From an uncultured Pseudomonadota bacterium (GTDB lineage: Bacteria > Myxococcota_A > UBA9160 > PR03): a DNA stretch of 64,000 nt. Below, piece after piece: positions 37,110 through 45,582 of this stretch; the first letter of the stretch is position 1; each line of letters begins with the position of its first letter. Made by a program: the position numbers and the translations under genes. The notes beneath the pieces were generated by a model. It saw nothing but the letters and a program-made list of their open reading frames with translations. It had not been told where the DNA came from and did not search any database. The stretch covers positions 1 through 64,000 of the forward strand of contig CAADGG010000079.1 of NCBI GenBank assembly GCA_900696485.1. Reading direction: 5' to 3'.

Positions 37110-37132
37110 GGCGGCGCTCGACGGACCGGCGC

Positions 37133-37984
37133 CTAGCCGGGCCAGGTGGCGCGGATCAGCTCCGAGATCCCGGCCCGCAGGTCCGGGTCGTCCGAGAGCG
37201 GCCCGGCGATCGCCACTTCGCACGCGCGGCGCGGATCGATGCCGGTCGCGACCAGGCGGCCGGCGTGCACGAGCAGACGCGTGCTCGCGCCTTCGACGAG
37301 GCCCCGCTCGCGGAGCCGGCGCACGCGCCCTCCCAGTCGCACCAGCTCCCGCGCCGTTCCGGCCTCGACCCCGGATTCGTGTCGCACGATCTCCGCTTCG
37401 CGATCGGGCGGCGGGAAATCGAAATCGAGCGCGACGAAGCGCTGTCGCGTCGACGGCTTGAGGTCCTTCGCGAGACTCTGGTAGCCGGGGTTGTACGAGA
37501 TCACGAGCTGGAAGTCGGGATGCGCCTCGATCCGCTCGCCGGTCTTTTCGATCGGCAGGATCCTCCGGTCATCGGTCAAGGGATGGATCGCGACGACGGT
37601 GTCCTGGCGCGCCTCGACGACCTCGTCGAGATAGCAGAGGGCTCCGGAGCGAGCGGCCACCGTGAGGGGCCCGTCCTGCCACACCGTCTCTCCGCCGCGC
37701 ACCAGGTAGCGGCCCGAGAGATCGTTCGCCGACAGGTCGTCGTGACAGGAGACCGTGACGACCGGCAGACCGATCCGCCACGCCATGTAGTGGACGAAGC
37801 GCGTCTTGCCGCAGCCGGTCGGCCCCTTCAGCAGCACGGGCAGGCGATGGGCGTGCGCCGCCTCGAACAGCGCGATCTCGTCGCCGGTCGGCAGGTAGTA
37901 CGGCTCGTGCGCCGGCGGCTCGAGCGATGCGTCGCCCGCCCCCGCGTCCCGGCGCGCATCGACGCGCAGCTCTCGCAGGCTCAC
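37133..37984 (-). CDS. norQ: NorQ/CbbQ-type AAA+ ATPase
   Basis: A 283-residue MoxR/CbbQ AAA+ protein. Walker A is [20 protein letters not shown], Walker [14 protein letters not shown], sensor 1 [12 protein letters not shown], and the second region of homology [18 protein letters not shown] carries the arginine finger. It pairs with NorD for maturation of the NorB active site. The GTG at 37984 is chosen because AGGAGGT lies 7 bases upstream; an alternative GTG 21 bases earlier lacks such a site. It is separated by 63 bp from norB. Confidence 0.9.
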   Translation of the reverse strand: MSLRELRVDARRDAGAGDASLEPPAHEPYYLPTGDEIALFEAAHAHRLPVLLKGPTGCGKTRFVHYMAWRIGLPVVTVSCHDDLSANDLSGRYLVRGGETVWQDGPLTVAARSGALCYLDEVVEARQDTVVAIHPLTDDRRILPIEKTGERIEAHPDFQLVISYNPGYQSLAKDLKPSTRQRFVALDFDFPPPDREAEIVRHESGVEAGTARELVRLGGRVRRLRERGLVEGASTRLLVHAGRLVATGIDPRRACEVAIAGPLSDDPDLRAGISELIRATWPG

Positions 37985-38047
37985 CGGAGACCTCCTGATC
38001 CACACGCGTGCCCGCCTGAACGGGCGCGATACGGATGCCGTTGCTTG

Positions 38048-39427
38048 CTACACCGCACCGACGCGGGCCGCGGCCGACGGCCCCGATGCGGCGGACTCGG
38101 CCACCGTCCGCACCGGGAGTCCGGCACGCGCGAAGTTCCACACGAACGCGCCGACCCCTGTTGCGAAGATCACTCCGGTCGTGAGCCACATCAGGTAGTG
38201 CACCTGGATCATCCGCTGCGTCTCGAGATAGCCGAAGCCGAGGATCCGCTCGAGGTAGGTCTGCGTGATGCCGGCGGCGGCCAGCGCCATCGTCATACCG
38301 AACATACCGCTGACCATCAGCCAGAACGCCCATATCCCGAGGCGGCTCTGCGCGTTCTCGTCGCTGCGACCGGTGCAGCCCGGCAGCGCGTAGGTGATGA
38401 TCGCGAGGTTGATCATCGCGTAGGCGCCGAAGAAGGCCATGTGGCCGTGCATCGTCGTGATGTGGGTGCCGTGCGTCCATTGATTCACTTGCGGCCACGT
38501 GTGGGCGAAGCCGAGGATGCCCCCGCCGATCGCCGAGAACACGGCGGAGCCGATCGTCCAGTGCAGCGCCACGGTATTGGGATGGGAGACGCCGCTACGC
38601 CGCAGCATGTTGTAGGCGTAGACCGCCATCGCGAACAGTGCGAGCGGCTCGAGCGCGGAGAAGAAGCCCCCGGCGAACAGCCAGTAGCGGGGCACGCCGA
38701 TCCAGTAGTAATGGTGCCCGGTGCCGAGGATGCCCGAGATGAAGGTGAGCCCCACGATCACGTACAGCCACTTCTCCATGACCTCCCGATCCGCGCCCGA
38801 GAGCCGGATCAGCAGGAATGCGAGCATGGCGGCGAGGATCAACATCCACACGCCCTCGACCCAGAGATGCACGACCCACCAGCGGTAGTACCGGTCGAGT
38901 GTGTAGTTGTCGAAGTGCAGCAGCGCCGGGATGAACAGCAGCGCCGCCGATGCGAGTCCGCCGATCAGCACGGCCTCGGTGGTGGTCCAGCGATTCGCCT
39001 TGCGGATCGTCATCAGGATGTTGAACAGGAACATGCCCATCACGACGACGACGCCGAGCTTCAGCGGGAACGGCATCTCCAGCAGCTTCCGGCCTTCCGT
39101 GATGCCGAACAGGTAGCCGACGATCGTCACGACGCCGATCGTGAGCCACAGGCCGAGCTGCAGGTAGGCGAGTTTCGGGCTGTAGATCTCCGTGCGCGAC
39201 TCATCCGGAACCATGTAGTACGCGGCGCCCATGAAGCCGGTGAGACACCAGACCAGCAGCAGGTTGGTGTGGACCGCCTTGGTCGTCGCGAAGTGCATGA
39301 CGCCGAGCAGAGGGTCCGGGCCGAGATACTTGGCGAGGCTCAACAGGCCGAACACCACCTGCAACGCGAACAGCAGCACGGCGGCCAGGAAGTAGAAATA
39401 GGCGATTCGCTGGGTTTCGAAGGTCAT
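38048..39427 (-). CDS. norB: nitric oxide reductase catalytic subunit NorB
   Basis: A 459-residue, 12-helix haem-copper oxidase-family protein of cNOR length, which reduces two NO to N2O at the periplasmic side of the inner membrane. The low-spin haem ligand region AVHTNLLLVW has His53, the FeB site has H187 and the Glu of VEGVW (191) with HH at 238-239, and the haem ligands lie in THGTHITTMHGHMAFFGAYAM (His near 319-329). There is no N-terminal extension, so it is the NorC-dependent cNorB rather than quinol-type qNOR. It lies 17 bases after norC. Confidence 0.93.
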   Translation of the reverse strand: MTFETQRIAYFYFLAAVLLFALQVVFGLLSLAKYLGPDPLLGVMHFATTKAVHTNLLLVWCLTGFMGAAYYMVPDESRTEIYSPKLAYLQLGLWLTIGVVTIVGYLFGITEGRKLLEMPFPLKLGVVVVMGMFLFNILMTIRKANRWTTTEAVLIGGLASAALLFIPALLHFDNYTLDRYYRWWVVHLWVEGVWMLILAAMLAFLLIRLSGADREVMEKWLYVIVGLTFISGILGTGHHYYWIGVPRYWLFAGGFFSALEPLALFAMAVYAYNMLRRSGVSHPNTVALHWTIGSAVFSAIGGGILGFAHTWPQVNQWTHGTHITTMHGHMAFFGAYAMINLAIITYALPGCTGRSDENAQSRLGIWAFWLMVSGMFGMTMALAAAGITQTYLERILGFGYLETQRMIQVHYLMWLTTGVIFATGVGAFVWNFARAGLPVRTVAESAASGPSAAARVGAV

Positions 39428-39444
39428 CGCTGGGTTCCTCGCGC

Positions 39445-40251
39445 CTACTGCAGCGTGAGCAGGTAGGCGACGAGTTCGTCGGCCGCCTGCGGGTCCAAGG
39501 TGTTCGTGTAGATGCCGGGCATGTACGAGAGCCCGTCGGCGGTCCCGTGCTTGCCGGCCGGCGGCGCCAGGAAGGCGCTCGGCTCGAAGATCGACTCGCG
39601 CAGGTAGCCCTCCGCATCCTGTGCCGACCCGGTGTACGCCGCGTCCTGGACGCGCTCCTCGGCCCGGCGCGCGATACCGGCGAGTGAAGGACCGACGAGC
39701 ATGACGCCGGGCTCCAGGGAATGGCAGGCGCCGCAGCCGGTGGCATCGAAGACCTGCCGTCCCTGCGTGACGGGATCGCTCGCGGCCGACGCGGTTTCCG
39801 TGCCCGGCAGCCGCGTCGGCATGCCCGACACGCGGATCGGACGAGGCGGCCAGCCCAGCGTGTCGATGCCGCCGACCCAGCCGAGGAAGGCGATCGCGTC
39901 ATCGATCTCCTGCGCCGACAGGCCCAGCGTCGGCATCAGCCGGCGGTGCTCCTCCTCCGAGTAGAACGCCGACGGATCGGCCAGGAAGGCCTGCAGGTAG
40001 GGGACCCCGCGCTGCGCGACGATCTGCGTCAGATCCGGCGCGTAGTAGGAACCTTCCCCGAGCAGCGTGTGGCAGTTCTCGCAGTTGTAGACGCCCCAGA
40101 CGCGCAGCCCACGACGCACGTCATCACCGAGCGCCCGCGAGTGCTCGCGGGCGACGACGGTCCGATGGCTATCGACCGTCAGCACGATGAAGGCCACCGT
40201 GCACAACAGCGTTCCGAGGACGAAGAAACGACGCGTATCCGCCTTGGTCAC
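39445..40251 (-). CDS. norC: dihaem NorC-like cytochrome c subunit
   Basis: A 268-residue membrane-anchored cytochrome. One N-terminal helix (FFVLGTLLCTVAFIVLTV) is followed by a NorC-type c domain with CENCH at 57-61, the YYAPDLTQ segment and an axial-Met region RLMPTLGLSAQEI. A linker leads to a second c-type domain with CGACH at 173-177 and a likely axial Met in SYMPGIYT near 244. Standard NorC is about 150 residues and carries only the first haem. The extra domain may act as a built-in electron-transfer cytochrome feeding NorB. It overlaps the preceding small ORF by 4 bases. Confidence 0.87.
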   Translation of the reverse strand: MTKADTRRFFVLGTLLCTVAFIVLTVDSHRTVVAREHSRALGDDVRRGLRVWGVYNCENCHTLLGEGSYYAPDLTQIVAQRGVPYLQAFLADPSAFYSEEEHRRLMPTLGLSAQEIDDAIAFLGWVGGIDTLGWPPRPIRVSGMPTRLPGTETASAASDPVTQGRQVFDATGCGACHSLEPGVMLVGPSLAGIARRAEERVQDAAYTGSAQDAEGYLRESIFEPSAFLAPPAGKHGTADGLSYMPGIYTNTLDPQAADELVAYLLTLQ

Positions 40252-40472
40252 GGGTTCTCCTGGCGCAGGGATGAGCGCGGGCCCCGCCGGCTGGCCCGCA
40301 GTGTCGCGACGAGGGCGAGCGCGAAGGACGCGATCCCCGCGCCGACGGCGAGCAGCAGGAATGCGGTCGCCAGCACCGGCCAGCCGTTCCGGCCGAGGAT
40401 CGGCGCAAACAGGACGGTGACGATCGCCAACAGGACGAGCCCGACGACGGGCGTATCGCTGGTCTTGTCCAT
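40248..40472 (-). CDS. small membrane protein upstream of norC (74 aa)
   Basis: A 74-residue protein with two hydrophobic helices (VVGLVLLAIVTVLFAPIL and VLATAFLLLAVGAGIASFALALVATL) and a basic C-terminus RRGPRSSLRQ. The stop overlaps the norC start by 4 bases, so it belongs to the nor transcript. I do not recognise a family. Position and size suggest a small accessory subunit or assembly factor for the NO reductase, but this is inference. Confidence 0.65.
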   Translation of the reverse strand: MDKTSDTPVVGLVLLAIVTVLFAPILGRNGWPVLATAFLLLAVGAGIASFALALVATLRASRRGPRSSLRQENP

Positions 40473-40476
40473 CGGC

Positions 40477-40611
40477 TCAGACGCCGATCCGCGGCAGGTT
40501 GATCAGCGCGATCACGACGGCGTAGCCGACGGCGGCCGCCAGCAGGCTCAGCACGGCGCCGGCGCCGATGCGCAGCCAGCGGTCGCCGGCGGAGGGGGTT
40601 CGCTCGGACAT
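40477..40611 (-). CDS. small single-helix membrane protein, first gene of nor array (44 aa)
   Basis: Forty-four residues: MSERTPSAGDRWLR, then a helix AGAVLSLLAAAVGYAVVIAL ending in INLPRIGV. An AGGAG sits directly upstream of the ATG and the stop is 4 bases before the start of the 74-residue protein. A short hydrophobic ORF of this kind is easily missed. It is likely a small membrane subunit or assembly peptide of the NO reductase, by position. It is coding because of the ribosome site, the regular codon use and the tight spacing. Confidence 0.6.
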   Translation of the reverse strand: MSERTPSAGDRWLRIGAGAVLSLLAAAVGYAVVIALINLPRIGV

Positions 40612-40928
40612 GAGGAGGCTCCTGGTTCAGGCGCGGTTCCGGGGTCGGTTCGGGCCGGTTCGGGCCGGTTCGGGCCCCGGGCTCGGGGGCCGGCGCCGAG
40701 CCCGCGGGGCCGTGTGAGGTCTAGCAGTTCAGACCCCGCGGTCGAGGGCGCGCGGCGCCCGATCCGGCCTCATCGGCCTCGGCCGACCGGCCGGCTTCGC
40801 GACGGGCCGGGCAATGGAACGGACGGCTTCGACGGGGGAGCCGGGAGTCGACGACGCGGAGATTCCCGCTCCGTGACGCCCGTCACCGCCGGAGGCCGGG
40901 AACACCCGCGCCGGCGCGTCGCTTCGGG
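40612..40928. other. nor upstream region: 10-bp repeats and GC hairpin
   Basis: A non-coding gap of 317 bp. Between about 40645 and 40674 the 10-mer CGGTTCGGGC occurs in tandem three times. It is followed by an imperfect GC-rich hairpin (40675-40709, arms CCCCGGGCTCGG and CCGAGCCCGCGGGG) that could end transcription from gnd, about 220 bp upstream on the same strand. I see no TTGAT-N4-ATCAA (FNR/NNR) box that would explain NO-responsive control, so the nor promoter is not identified. Confidence 0.45.
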
Positions 40929-41834
40929 TCAGCTTTTCTTGATTGCGTGACCGCCGAACTGGTTCCGCATCGCGGCCAGCAGTTTGTCGGCGAACGAGTC
41001 GTCGTCGCGCGAGCGCAGCCGCTCGAGCAGCGCGAGCGTGATGACCGGCGCCGAGACGTCGAGGTCGATGGCTTCGGCGACGGTCCAACGACCCTCTCCG
41101 GAGTCCGACACGTACGGTGCGATGCCGTCGAGGCGGGGATTCGTTTCGAGCGTCCGCGCGGTGAGGTCGAGCAGCCACGAGCGCACGACGCTGCCGGATC
41201 TCCAGACCTCGGCCACCTGGTGGAGATCGAGTGCGAACTCCGTCTTGTGCTGCAGGATCGCGAAGCCTTCGGCGTAGGCCTGCATCAAGCCGTACTCGAT
41301 CCCGTTGTGGATCATCTTCACGAAGTGACCGGTGCCGCTCGCGCCGACGTGTCCCCAGCCCTGGTCGGCCGCCGGTGCGAGCGCTTCGAAGATCGGACGC
41401 AGCCGCTCGACGACGGCTTCCTCCCCGCCGATCATCAGGCTGTAGCCCTCGCGGAGGCCCCATACGCCGCCACTGGTGCCGCAATCGACGTAGTGCAGAC
41501 CCTGCTCGGCCAACTGCTCGCTGCGCCGCAGGGTGTCCTGGTAGTAGGAGTTGCCGCCGTCGATCAAGACGTCGTCGCGGTCCAGCCGCTCGCGCAGCTC
41601 CGCGATCGTCGCATCGACGACGTCGCCGGCCGGCACCATCATCCACAGCGCACGCGGCGAAGACAGCGATCCGACCAGCGCCTCGAGCGAGGGGACAGGC
41701 TCGATCCCTTGGCCGGCGGCGGCAGCGCGGGCCTCCGCGTTCGGATCGAAACCGACGACGCGATGCCCGTTGCGCACCAGCCGTTCCGACATGTTGGCGC
41801 CCATCCGCCCGAGCCCGATCATCCCGAGATCCAT
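40929..41834 (-). CDS. gnd: 6-phosphogluconate dehydrogenase (decarboxylating), short NAD type
   Basis: A 301-residue enzyme converting 6-phosphogluconate to ribulose 5-phosphate and CO2. The cofactor site GMIGLGRMGANM, VLIDGGNSYYQDT and the substrate motif DCGTSGGVWGLREGYSLMIGG, plus the catalytic Lys in GHFVKMIHNGIEYGLMQA, are all present. The length matches the short form found in many bacteria (YqeC/GntZ-like), which usually prefers NAD. ATG 41834 has AGGAG upstream and lies 2 bases after the glucokinase stop, so the two genes form an operon. Confidence 0.92.
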   Translation of the reverse strand: MDLGMIGLGRMGANMSERLVRNGHRVVGFDPNAEARAAAAGQGIEPVPSLEALVGSLSSPRALWMMVPAGDVVDATIAELRERLDRDDVLIDGGNSYYQDTLRRSEQLAEQGLHYVDCGTSGGVWGLREGYSLMIGGEEAVVERLRPIFEALAPAADQGWGHVGASGTGHFVKMIHNGIEYGLMQAYAEGFAILQHKTEFALDLHQVAEVWRSGSVVRSWLLDLTARTLETNPRLDGIAPYVSDSGEGRWTVAEAIDLDVSAPVITLALLERLRSRDDDSFADKLLAAMRNQFGGHAIKKS

Positions 41835-41836
41835 GG

Positions 41837-42604
41837 TCACTCCTCGTTGTCGTCCCAGAGCCGGAGACCACCCGTGAGGCCCGCGTCGTTCGAGACGATC
41901 TTCACGTCCCGAGGCAGCCGGAGCGAGAGCTTTCGGGCGTTCCCGCCGCCGATGTACAGCGTGTCGAAGTGCAGCAACGTGCGGAAGGCGTCGATCGTCT
42001 TGCCGACCCTCCGGTTCCATTTCTTCTTGCCGACCTTCTCGAGCGCCGCCGCACCGAGGTAGCGATCGAGGGTCTTCTTCTTCCGGAACGGGAACTGCGC
42101 GAACTCGAGATGCGGCATCCGCTCTCCATCGCGGAACAGCGCGGACCCGAGCCCCGTCCCGAGCGTGATCACGAACTCGAGTCCGTGGCCGCAGATCGCG
42201 CCGTAGCCCTGCACGTCGGCGTCGTTGAGCACACGCGTCGGCCGATCACCGAGCCGCTGCTGCAGCACGTCGGCCAACGGGAATCGCTGCCACTGCTCGC
42301 TGCCGAGGTTCGGCGCCGTCACGATCGTGCCGCTGCGGACGACGCCGGGGAACCCGACCGAGATCCGGTCGAACGCCGGCAGCGGGGCGACCAGGGCGAC
42401 GAGCGCCTCGACGACCGCCTCGGGCGAGGCCGGATCCGGCGTGTCGATGCGCACGCGATCGGCCAGCATCGACCCCTCTGGATCCAGCACGGTGGCCTTG
42501 AGACCGGAGCCCCCGATATCGATCGCGAGCGTCGCGATGCCGTGCTGCGCGTCAGCCGGGATGCTCGGCTCCGTGCGCTCGTCTTCCCGTGCGAGTCGGC
42601 TCAT
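41837..42604 (-). CDS. ppgK: polyphosphate glucokinase (ROK family)
   Basis: A 255-residue ROK kinase. The phosphate-binding motif AIDIGGSGLKATV is followed by ISVGFPGVVRSGTIVTAPNLGSEQW, VLNDADVQGYGA and GTGLGSALF. The internal pair of Asp-rich sites plus the C-terminal AALEKVGKKKWNRRV basic block are typical of polyphosphate-dependent glucokinases, which phosphorylate glucose with polyphosphate or ATP. It precedes gnd by 2 bases, linking glucose phosphorylation to the pentose phosphate route, and the start has an AAAGGGG site. Confidence 0.87.
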   Translation of the reverse strand: MSRLAREDERTEPSIPADAQHGIATLAIDIGGSGLKATVLDPEGSMLADRVRIDTPDPASPEAVVEALVALVAPLPAFDRISVGFPGVVRSGTIVTAPNLGSEQWQRFPLADVLQQRLGDRPTRVLNDADVQGYGAICGHGLEFVITLGTGLGSALFRDGERMPHLEFAQFPFRKKKTLDRYLGAAALEKVGKKKWNRRVGKTIDAFRTLLHFDTLYIGGGNARKLSLRLPRDVKIVSNDAGLTGGLRLWDDNEE

Positions 42605-42780
42605 GGCGCAACCCCTTTGTCCGACGCCGCCGAGCGGCTCCGGAGACGCCCCGCGAGCCAGCGGCGAATCCGGAGTGCAGCCGGGATCCGAGGATACCCT
42701 GCGTCGGCGCCGAATGAAGAGCGCGACCGTGCTCGAGGCGATGTGCGCGTCGAGGAAGCTGCAGATCCGTTGCAGTCGCA

Positions 42781-42803
42781 GGTCGCGCGGGCGGCGCGCG
42801 ACC
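42781..42803. terminator. GC-rich hairpin downstream of AOR gene
   Basis: A perfect 9-bp stem (GGTCGCGCG/CGCGCGACC) with a 5-base loop, 48 bp after the aor stop on the minus strand. It lacks a U-tract, so it is a weak candidate terminator or mRNA 3'-end stabiliser. The rest of the 246-bp gap to the glucokinase start shows nothing else. Confidence 0.4.
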
Positions 42804-42850
42804 TGCTCGAGTCCGTCGTAGACGCAGGATCGCGCGCCTCTCGAGCCCGA

Positions 42851-44569
42851 TCAGCCGGTCGCCTTCAGCTTGTACAGCTCCTCGCGGGCCGCGAAGCGCT
42901 GCTTGCGGGCCTGCTCGATGATCTCGCGCGGCACGTCGAACTTCATCGCATGGTTCGGGCCGACGCCCTCTTCCCGCAGGCATGCCGGCAGGTCGTCGTC
43001 CTCCGGCTTGAAGCCGGCGCGGTCGTTGAACGCCCACTCGTCCTGCAGGCACTGCCAGCCGATGTCGGCGATCTGCTCGCGCGTCACGTCGTCGCCGGTG
43101 AACAGCGAGTAGTACTTGGCGATGTCTTCGCAGGTCGGCTGCAGGAACTGACAGAAGCCCGACGAATCACAGGCCGCATTGACGACCTGGACCTCTTGCG
43201 ATGCCTGCGCGAACTGCTCCGGCGGCAGGCCCGGATTCACGATCAGGCCGGCCGTGTGGTCGGCGCCCATCGGGCTGGTGGCGTAGGTGACGCCGGTGGC
43301 CTTCAGCGGGCGCGGATCCCAGGCCGGCAACGCCTGCCCCTTCACCACTGGCACGCGCGCGTGCTTGCGCTTCTTGCCCGTCGCGACCGCGCCGCTGCCG
43401 ATCGCACGGCCGAGTTCGGTGCCCTCGGCCACCTCGCGCAGCAGCCGCTTCGCGCCCTCGGCATCGCCCCACTCCATGCCGCCGGAGTCCATCAGGATCG
43501 CGATCGCGGCGCCGGTCTCGATGGTGTCGAGGCCGACCTCGTCGCACAGCCGGTCGAGGTCCGCGACGTCCTCCCAGCTGGCGATCGCGCAGTTCGAGCC
43601 GAGCAGCGTCAGCGTCTCGAACTCGAGTGCGCTGGTCTTGTAGTTGCCCTCCGCATCGTTCACGACGTTCGAGCACTGCACGATGCAGCCGGTCATGCAG
43701 TTGTGCATGCCGCCGCCACGCGTCTCGAAGCTCTCGACGATGCGGGCGCCGTCGAGCGTCGCGGCGTCGGGGGACTGGCCCTCGGTCCGGTTCTTGTACG
43801 GGAACGTGTTCAGCATGTTCGCGATCGGCACCACCGAGCTGGTGCCGACTTTGAACATCTGCGGTCCGGCCTGATACGCCTTGGTGTACTCCTTCGCGTA
43901 GGCGAAGAAGTCCTTGCGCACGGCCGGCTGGCGCACGGAACTCTTGCCGGGATCGACCGCGACGTACTTGAGTCCCTTGCTGCCCATCACGGCGCCGAGC
44001 CCGCCGCGCGCGGCGTGACGCGTCGGGTGGCCCTTCTCGTCGGTGCACGCGATCGATGCGCCGGTCAGCAGCATCTCGCCGGCCGGGCCGATCGTCAGGA
44101 ACGAGCTCGACTTCGGATACTTCTCGTACAGCTTTTCGCAGGCCGCGTAGTTCCACAGCTTCTTGTACGCGTCGGCTTCGACGATGCGGACGCCGTTCGC
44201 GTCGGCCTCGAGGCCGTAGCGCTTGTCGCGGTCGGCCGGCTGGCCCTTCACGATGACGCAGCGGTAGCCGAGCTTCATCAAGTCCTGACCGGGGTTGCCA
44301 CCCGCATTGGCCTCCTTGATACCGCCGGTGAGGGGGCTCTTGCCGCCGATCGAGATCCGGCCGGATGTCGGCGCCGACGTGCCGGCCAGCACGCCCGGTG
44401 CGATGACCAGCACGTTGTCGGGTCCGAGCGGGTCGCAGGCGGGATCGCATTCGTCGAGCAGGATGCGCGCCGAGAGCGCCCGGCCGCCGAGCAGCTTCCA
44501 CGCCTCCGGGAAGGGCTCGGTCGCCACCGTCTGATGGGTCATGTCCACGCGGATGATCTGGTCGGACAA
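42851..44569 (-). CDS. tungsten-type aldehyde:ferredoxin oxidoreductase family protein
   Basis: A 572-residue AOR-family enzyme that would oxidise aldehydes to acids with a bis-pterin W (or Mo) centre. The N-terminal AOR domain has GGRALSARILLDEC and APTSGRISIGGKSPLTGGIKEANAGG (tungstopterin-binding). The [4Fe-4S] cysteines appear as C291-x3-C295-x3-C299 in HNCMTGCIVQCSN and a fourth in ACDSSGFC (C473). The spacing of the first two is one residue longer than the usual CxxC. No ferredoxin gene is adjacent. The upstream gene encodes a MoaD-like protein, and a tungstate transporter lies about 10 kb downstream, which supports a W cofactor. Confidence 0.88.
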   Translation of the reverse strand: MSDQIIRVDMTHQTVATEPFPEAWKLLGGRALSARILLDECDPACDPLGPDNVLVIAPGVLAGTSAPTSGRISIGGKSPLTGGIKEANAGGNPGQDLMKLGYRCVIVKGQPADRDKRYGLEADANGVRIVEADAYKKLWNYAACEKLYEKYPKSSSFLTIGPAGEMLLTGASIACTDEKGHPTRHAARGGLGAVMGSKGLKYVAVDPGKSSVRQPAVRKDFFAYAKEYTKAYQAGPQMFKVGTSSVVPIANMLNTFPYKNRTEGQSPDAATLDGARIVESFETRGGGMHNCMTGCIVQCSNVVNDAEGNYKTSALEFETLTLLGSNCAIASWEDVADLDRLCDEVGLDTIETGAAIAILMDSGGMEWGDAEGAKRLLREVAEGTELGRAIGSGAVATGKKRKHARVPVVKGQALPAWDPRPLKATGVTYATSPMGADHTAGLIVNPGLPPEQFAQASQEVQVVNAACDSSGFCQFLQPTCEDIAKYYSLFTGDDVTREQIADIGWQCLQDEWAFNDRAGFKPEDDDLPACLREEGVGPNHAMKFDVPREIIEQARKQRFAAREELYKLKATG

Positions 44570-44599
44570 GCGGAAGTCTCCTTTGCGAGAGGGCGGATG

Positions 44600-44881
44600 C
44601 TATCGGAGGCCGGAGCCTCCGGCGATGGCGGCGAGCACTTCGAGGCGATCCCCCGGACCGATCGGCGCGGCGAGCACGTCTCCGGTCAGGAGGTCGCCAT
44701 TGCGGAACAGTTTGACGAACCGATGCACGCGACCGACCGGATCGATGATCTGCGCGCGGAATCCGGGGAAGCGCGCCTCGACGACGTCGAGACACGCAGC
44801 GACGGACCCGGCCGGGATCTCCACTTCCGCGGCGCCGCCGGTGGGACCGCGATACGGCGGCGGGATCGCGAGGGTCGGCAT
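44600..44881 (-). CDS. MoaD/ThiS-like ubiquitin-fold sulfur carrier with C-terminal tail
   Basis: A 93-residue beta-grasp protein directly before the AOR gene (30 bp gap). RVHRFVKLFRNGDLLTGDVLAAPIGPGDRLEVLAAIAGG is typical of MoaD-like partners found in AOR operons. Sulfur carriers normally end in GG, which is thiocarboxylated; here the GG is followed by SGLR, so it would need trimming or a different role. It may provide the dithiolene sulfur for a W-specific pterin. Confidence 0.75.
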   Translation of the reverse strand: MPTLAIPPPYRGPTGGAAEVEIPAGSVAACLDVVEARFPGFRAQIIDPVGRVHRFVKLFRNGDLLTGDVLAAPIGPGDRLEVLAAIAGGSGLR

Positions 44882-45582
44882 CGGCCGGGTTCTCCTGATG
44901 CGTGCGGGGCGTCCGGATTCTAGCGGCTGCCGCGACCGCCGGACGCGCTCCGGCCGGTCATGGGCGGCGCCGGCGTCCGAGAGGTCCGAGAGAGGTGGCT
45001 GGCGCCAGCGGGGCGATGGCCTGGCCCGCGGGGTCGCGGTCGAGGACAAGATCGAGGTGGCGAGGGCGAGGTGGCGAGGGCCTTCCCGTGCCTCCGACGG
45101 AGCTGCCTGGCACTGGGCCGGTTCCGGAGCGGCGCCGACTTCCTCGCGAAGAGCAGGCTCCTCGCGAGGCTCGCTCGTTCCCTCCGTCGACCGCTCCCGG
45201 CGGCCGGCGGAGCGCAGCGCGCGATCGAGTTCGACGCCTTCGGGAAGCAAGAAGGTCGTGCGCCGACGCTTCGGACTCGAGCGGGCCGGGATGTCTGCCC
45301 GATCGGTCAGGGCCCATCGATGCGCCCAGCGCGAGCGACCGAGGCCTCGCCTCCGTCGATCTCCGGCATGTTTTGTGGGAAGCTCCCGGGCCGGGAAGGA
45401 CTTCCCCCGCCTGTACCCGCTCCGCCGACGGCTCCGAGCACCCCGGCGTCTGGCGACGCACTGACTGGCCGGCGGAAGCGGGACCTCGTGTCTCCTGCGT
45501 CCGACGCCGAAGCACGGTCCAAGAGTACGCCGCTTCCGAGGCGTAGACAAGCGGATTCTCGACGAGGATCCCTCGTCGCCGC
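44882..45582. other. 701-bp gap without a convincing gene
   Basis: All six frames have open stretches, but their translations are Arg/Pro/Ser-rich and show no domain. CTCCTCGCGA-like strings recur around 45132-45165, and TTCGGACTCGAGC-like patches are present. One minus-strand frame near 45215-45290 reads RRTTFLLPEGVELDRALR, which resembles the start of a ribbon-helix-helix protein but continues into low-complexity sequence. Possible content: a decayed gene, a regulatory leader for moaD-aor, or an RNA; I cannot decide. Confidence 0.4.

Noticed and set aside
40612-40928. FNR/NNR box expected for the nor array
   Set aside because: No TTGAT-N4-ATCAA-like sequence was found in this gap.
45219-45290. 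Ribbon-helix-helix-like RRTTFLLPEGVELDRALR in the 0.7 kb gap
   Set aside because: No start site and no continuation as a domain; the flanks are low-complexity, so chance is likely.
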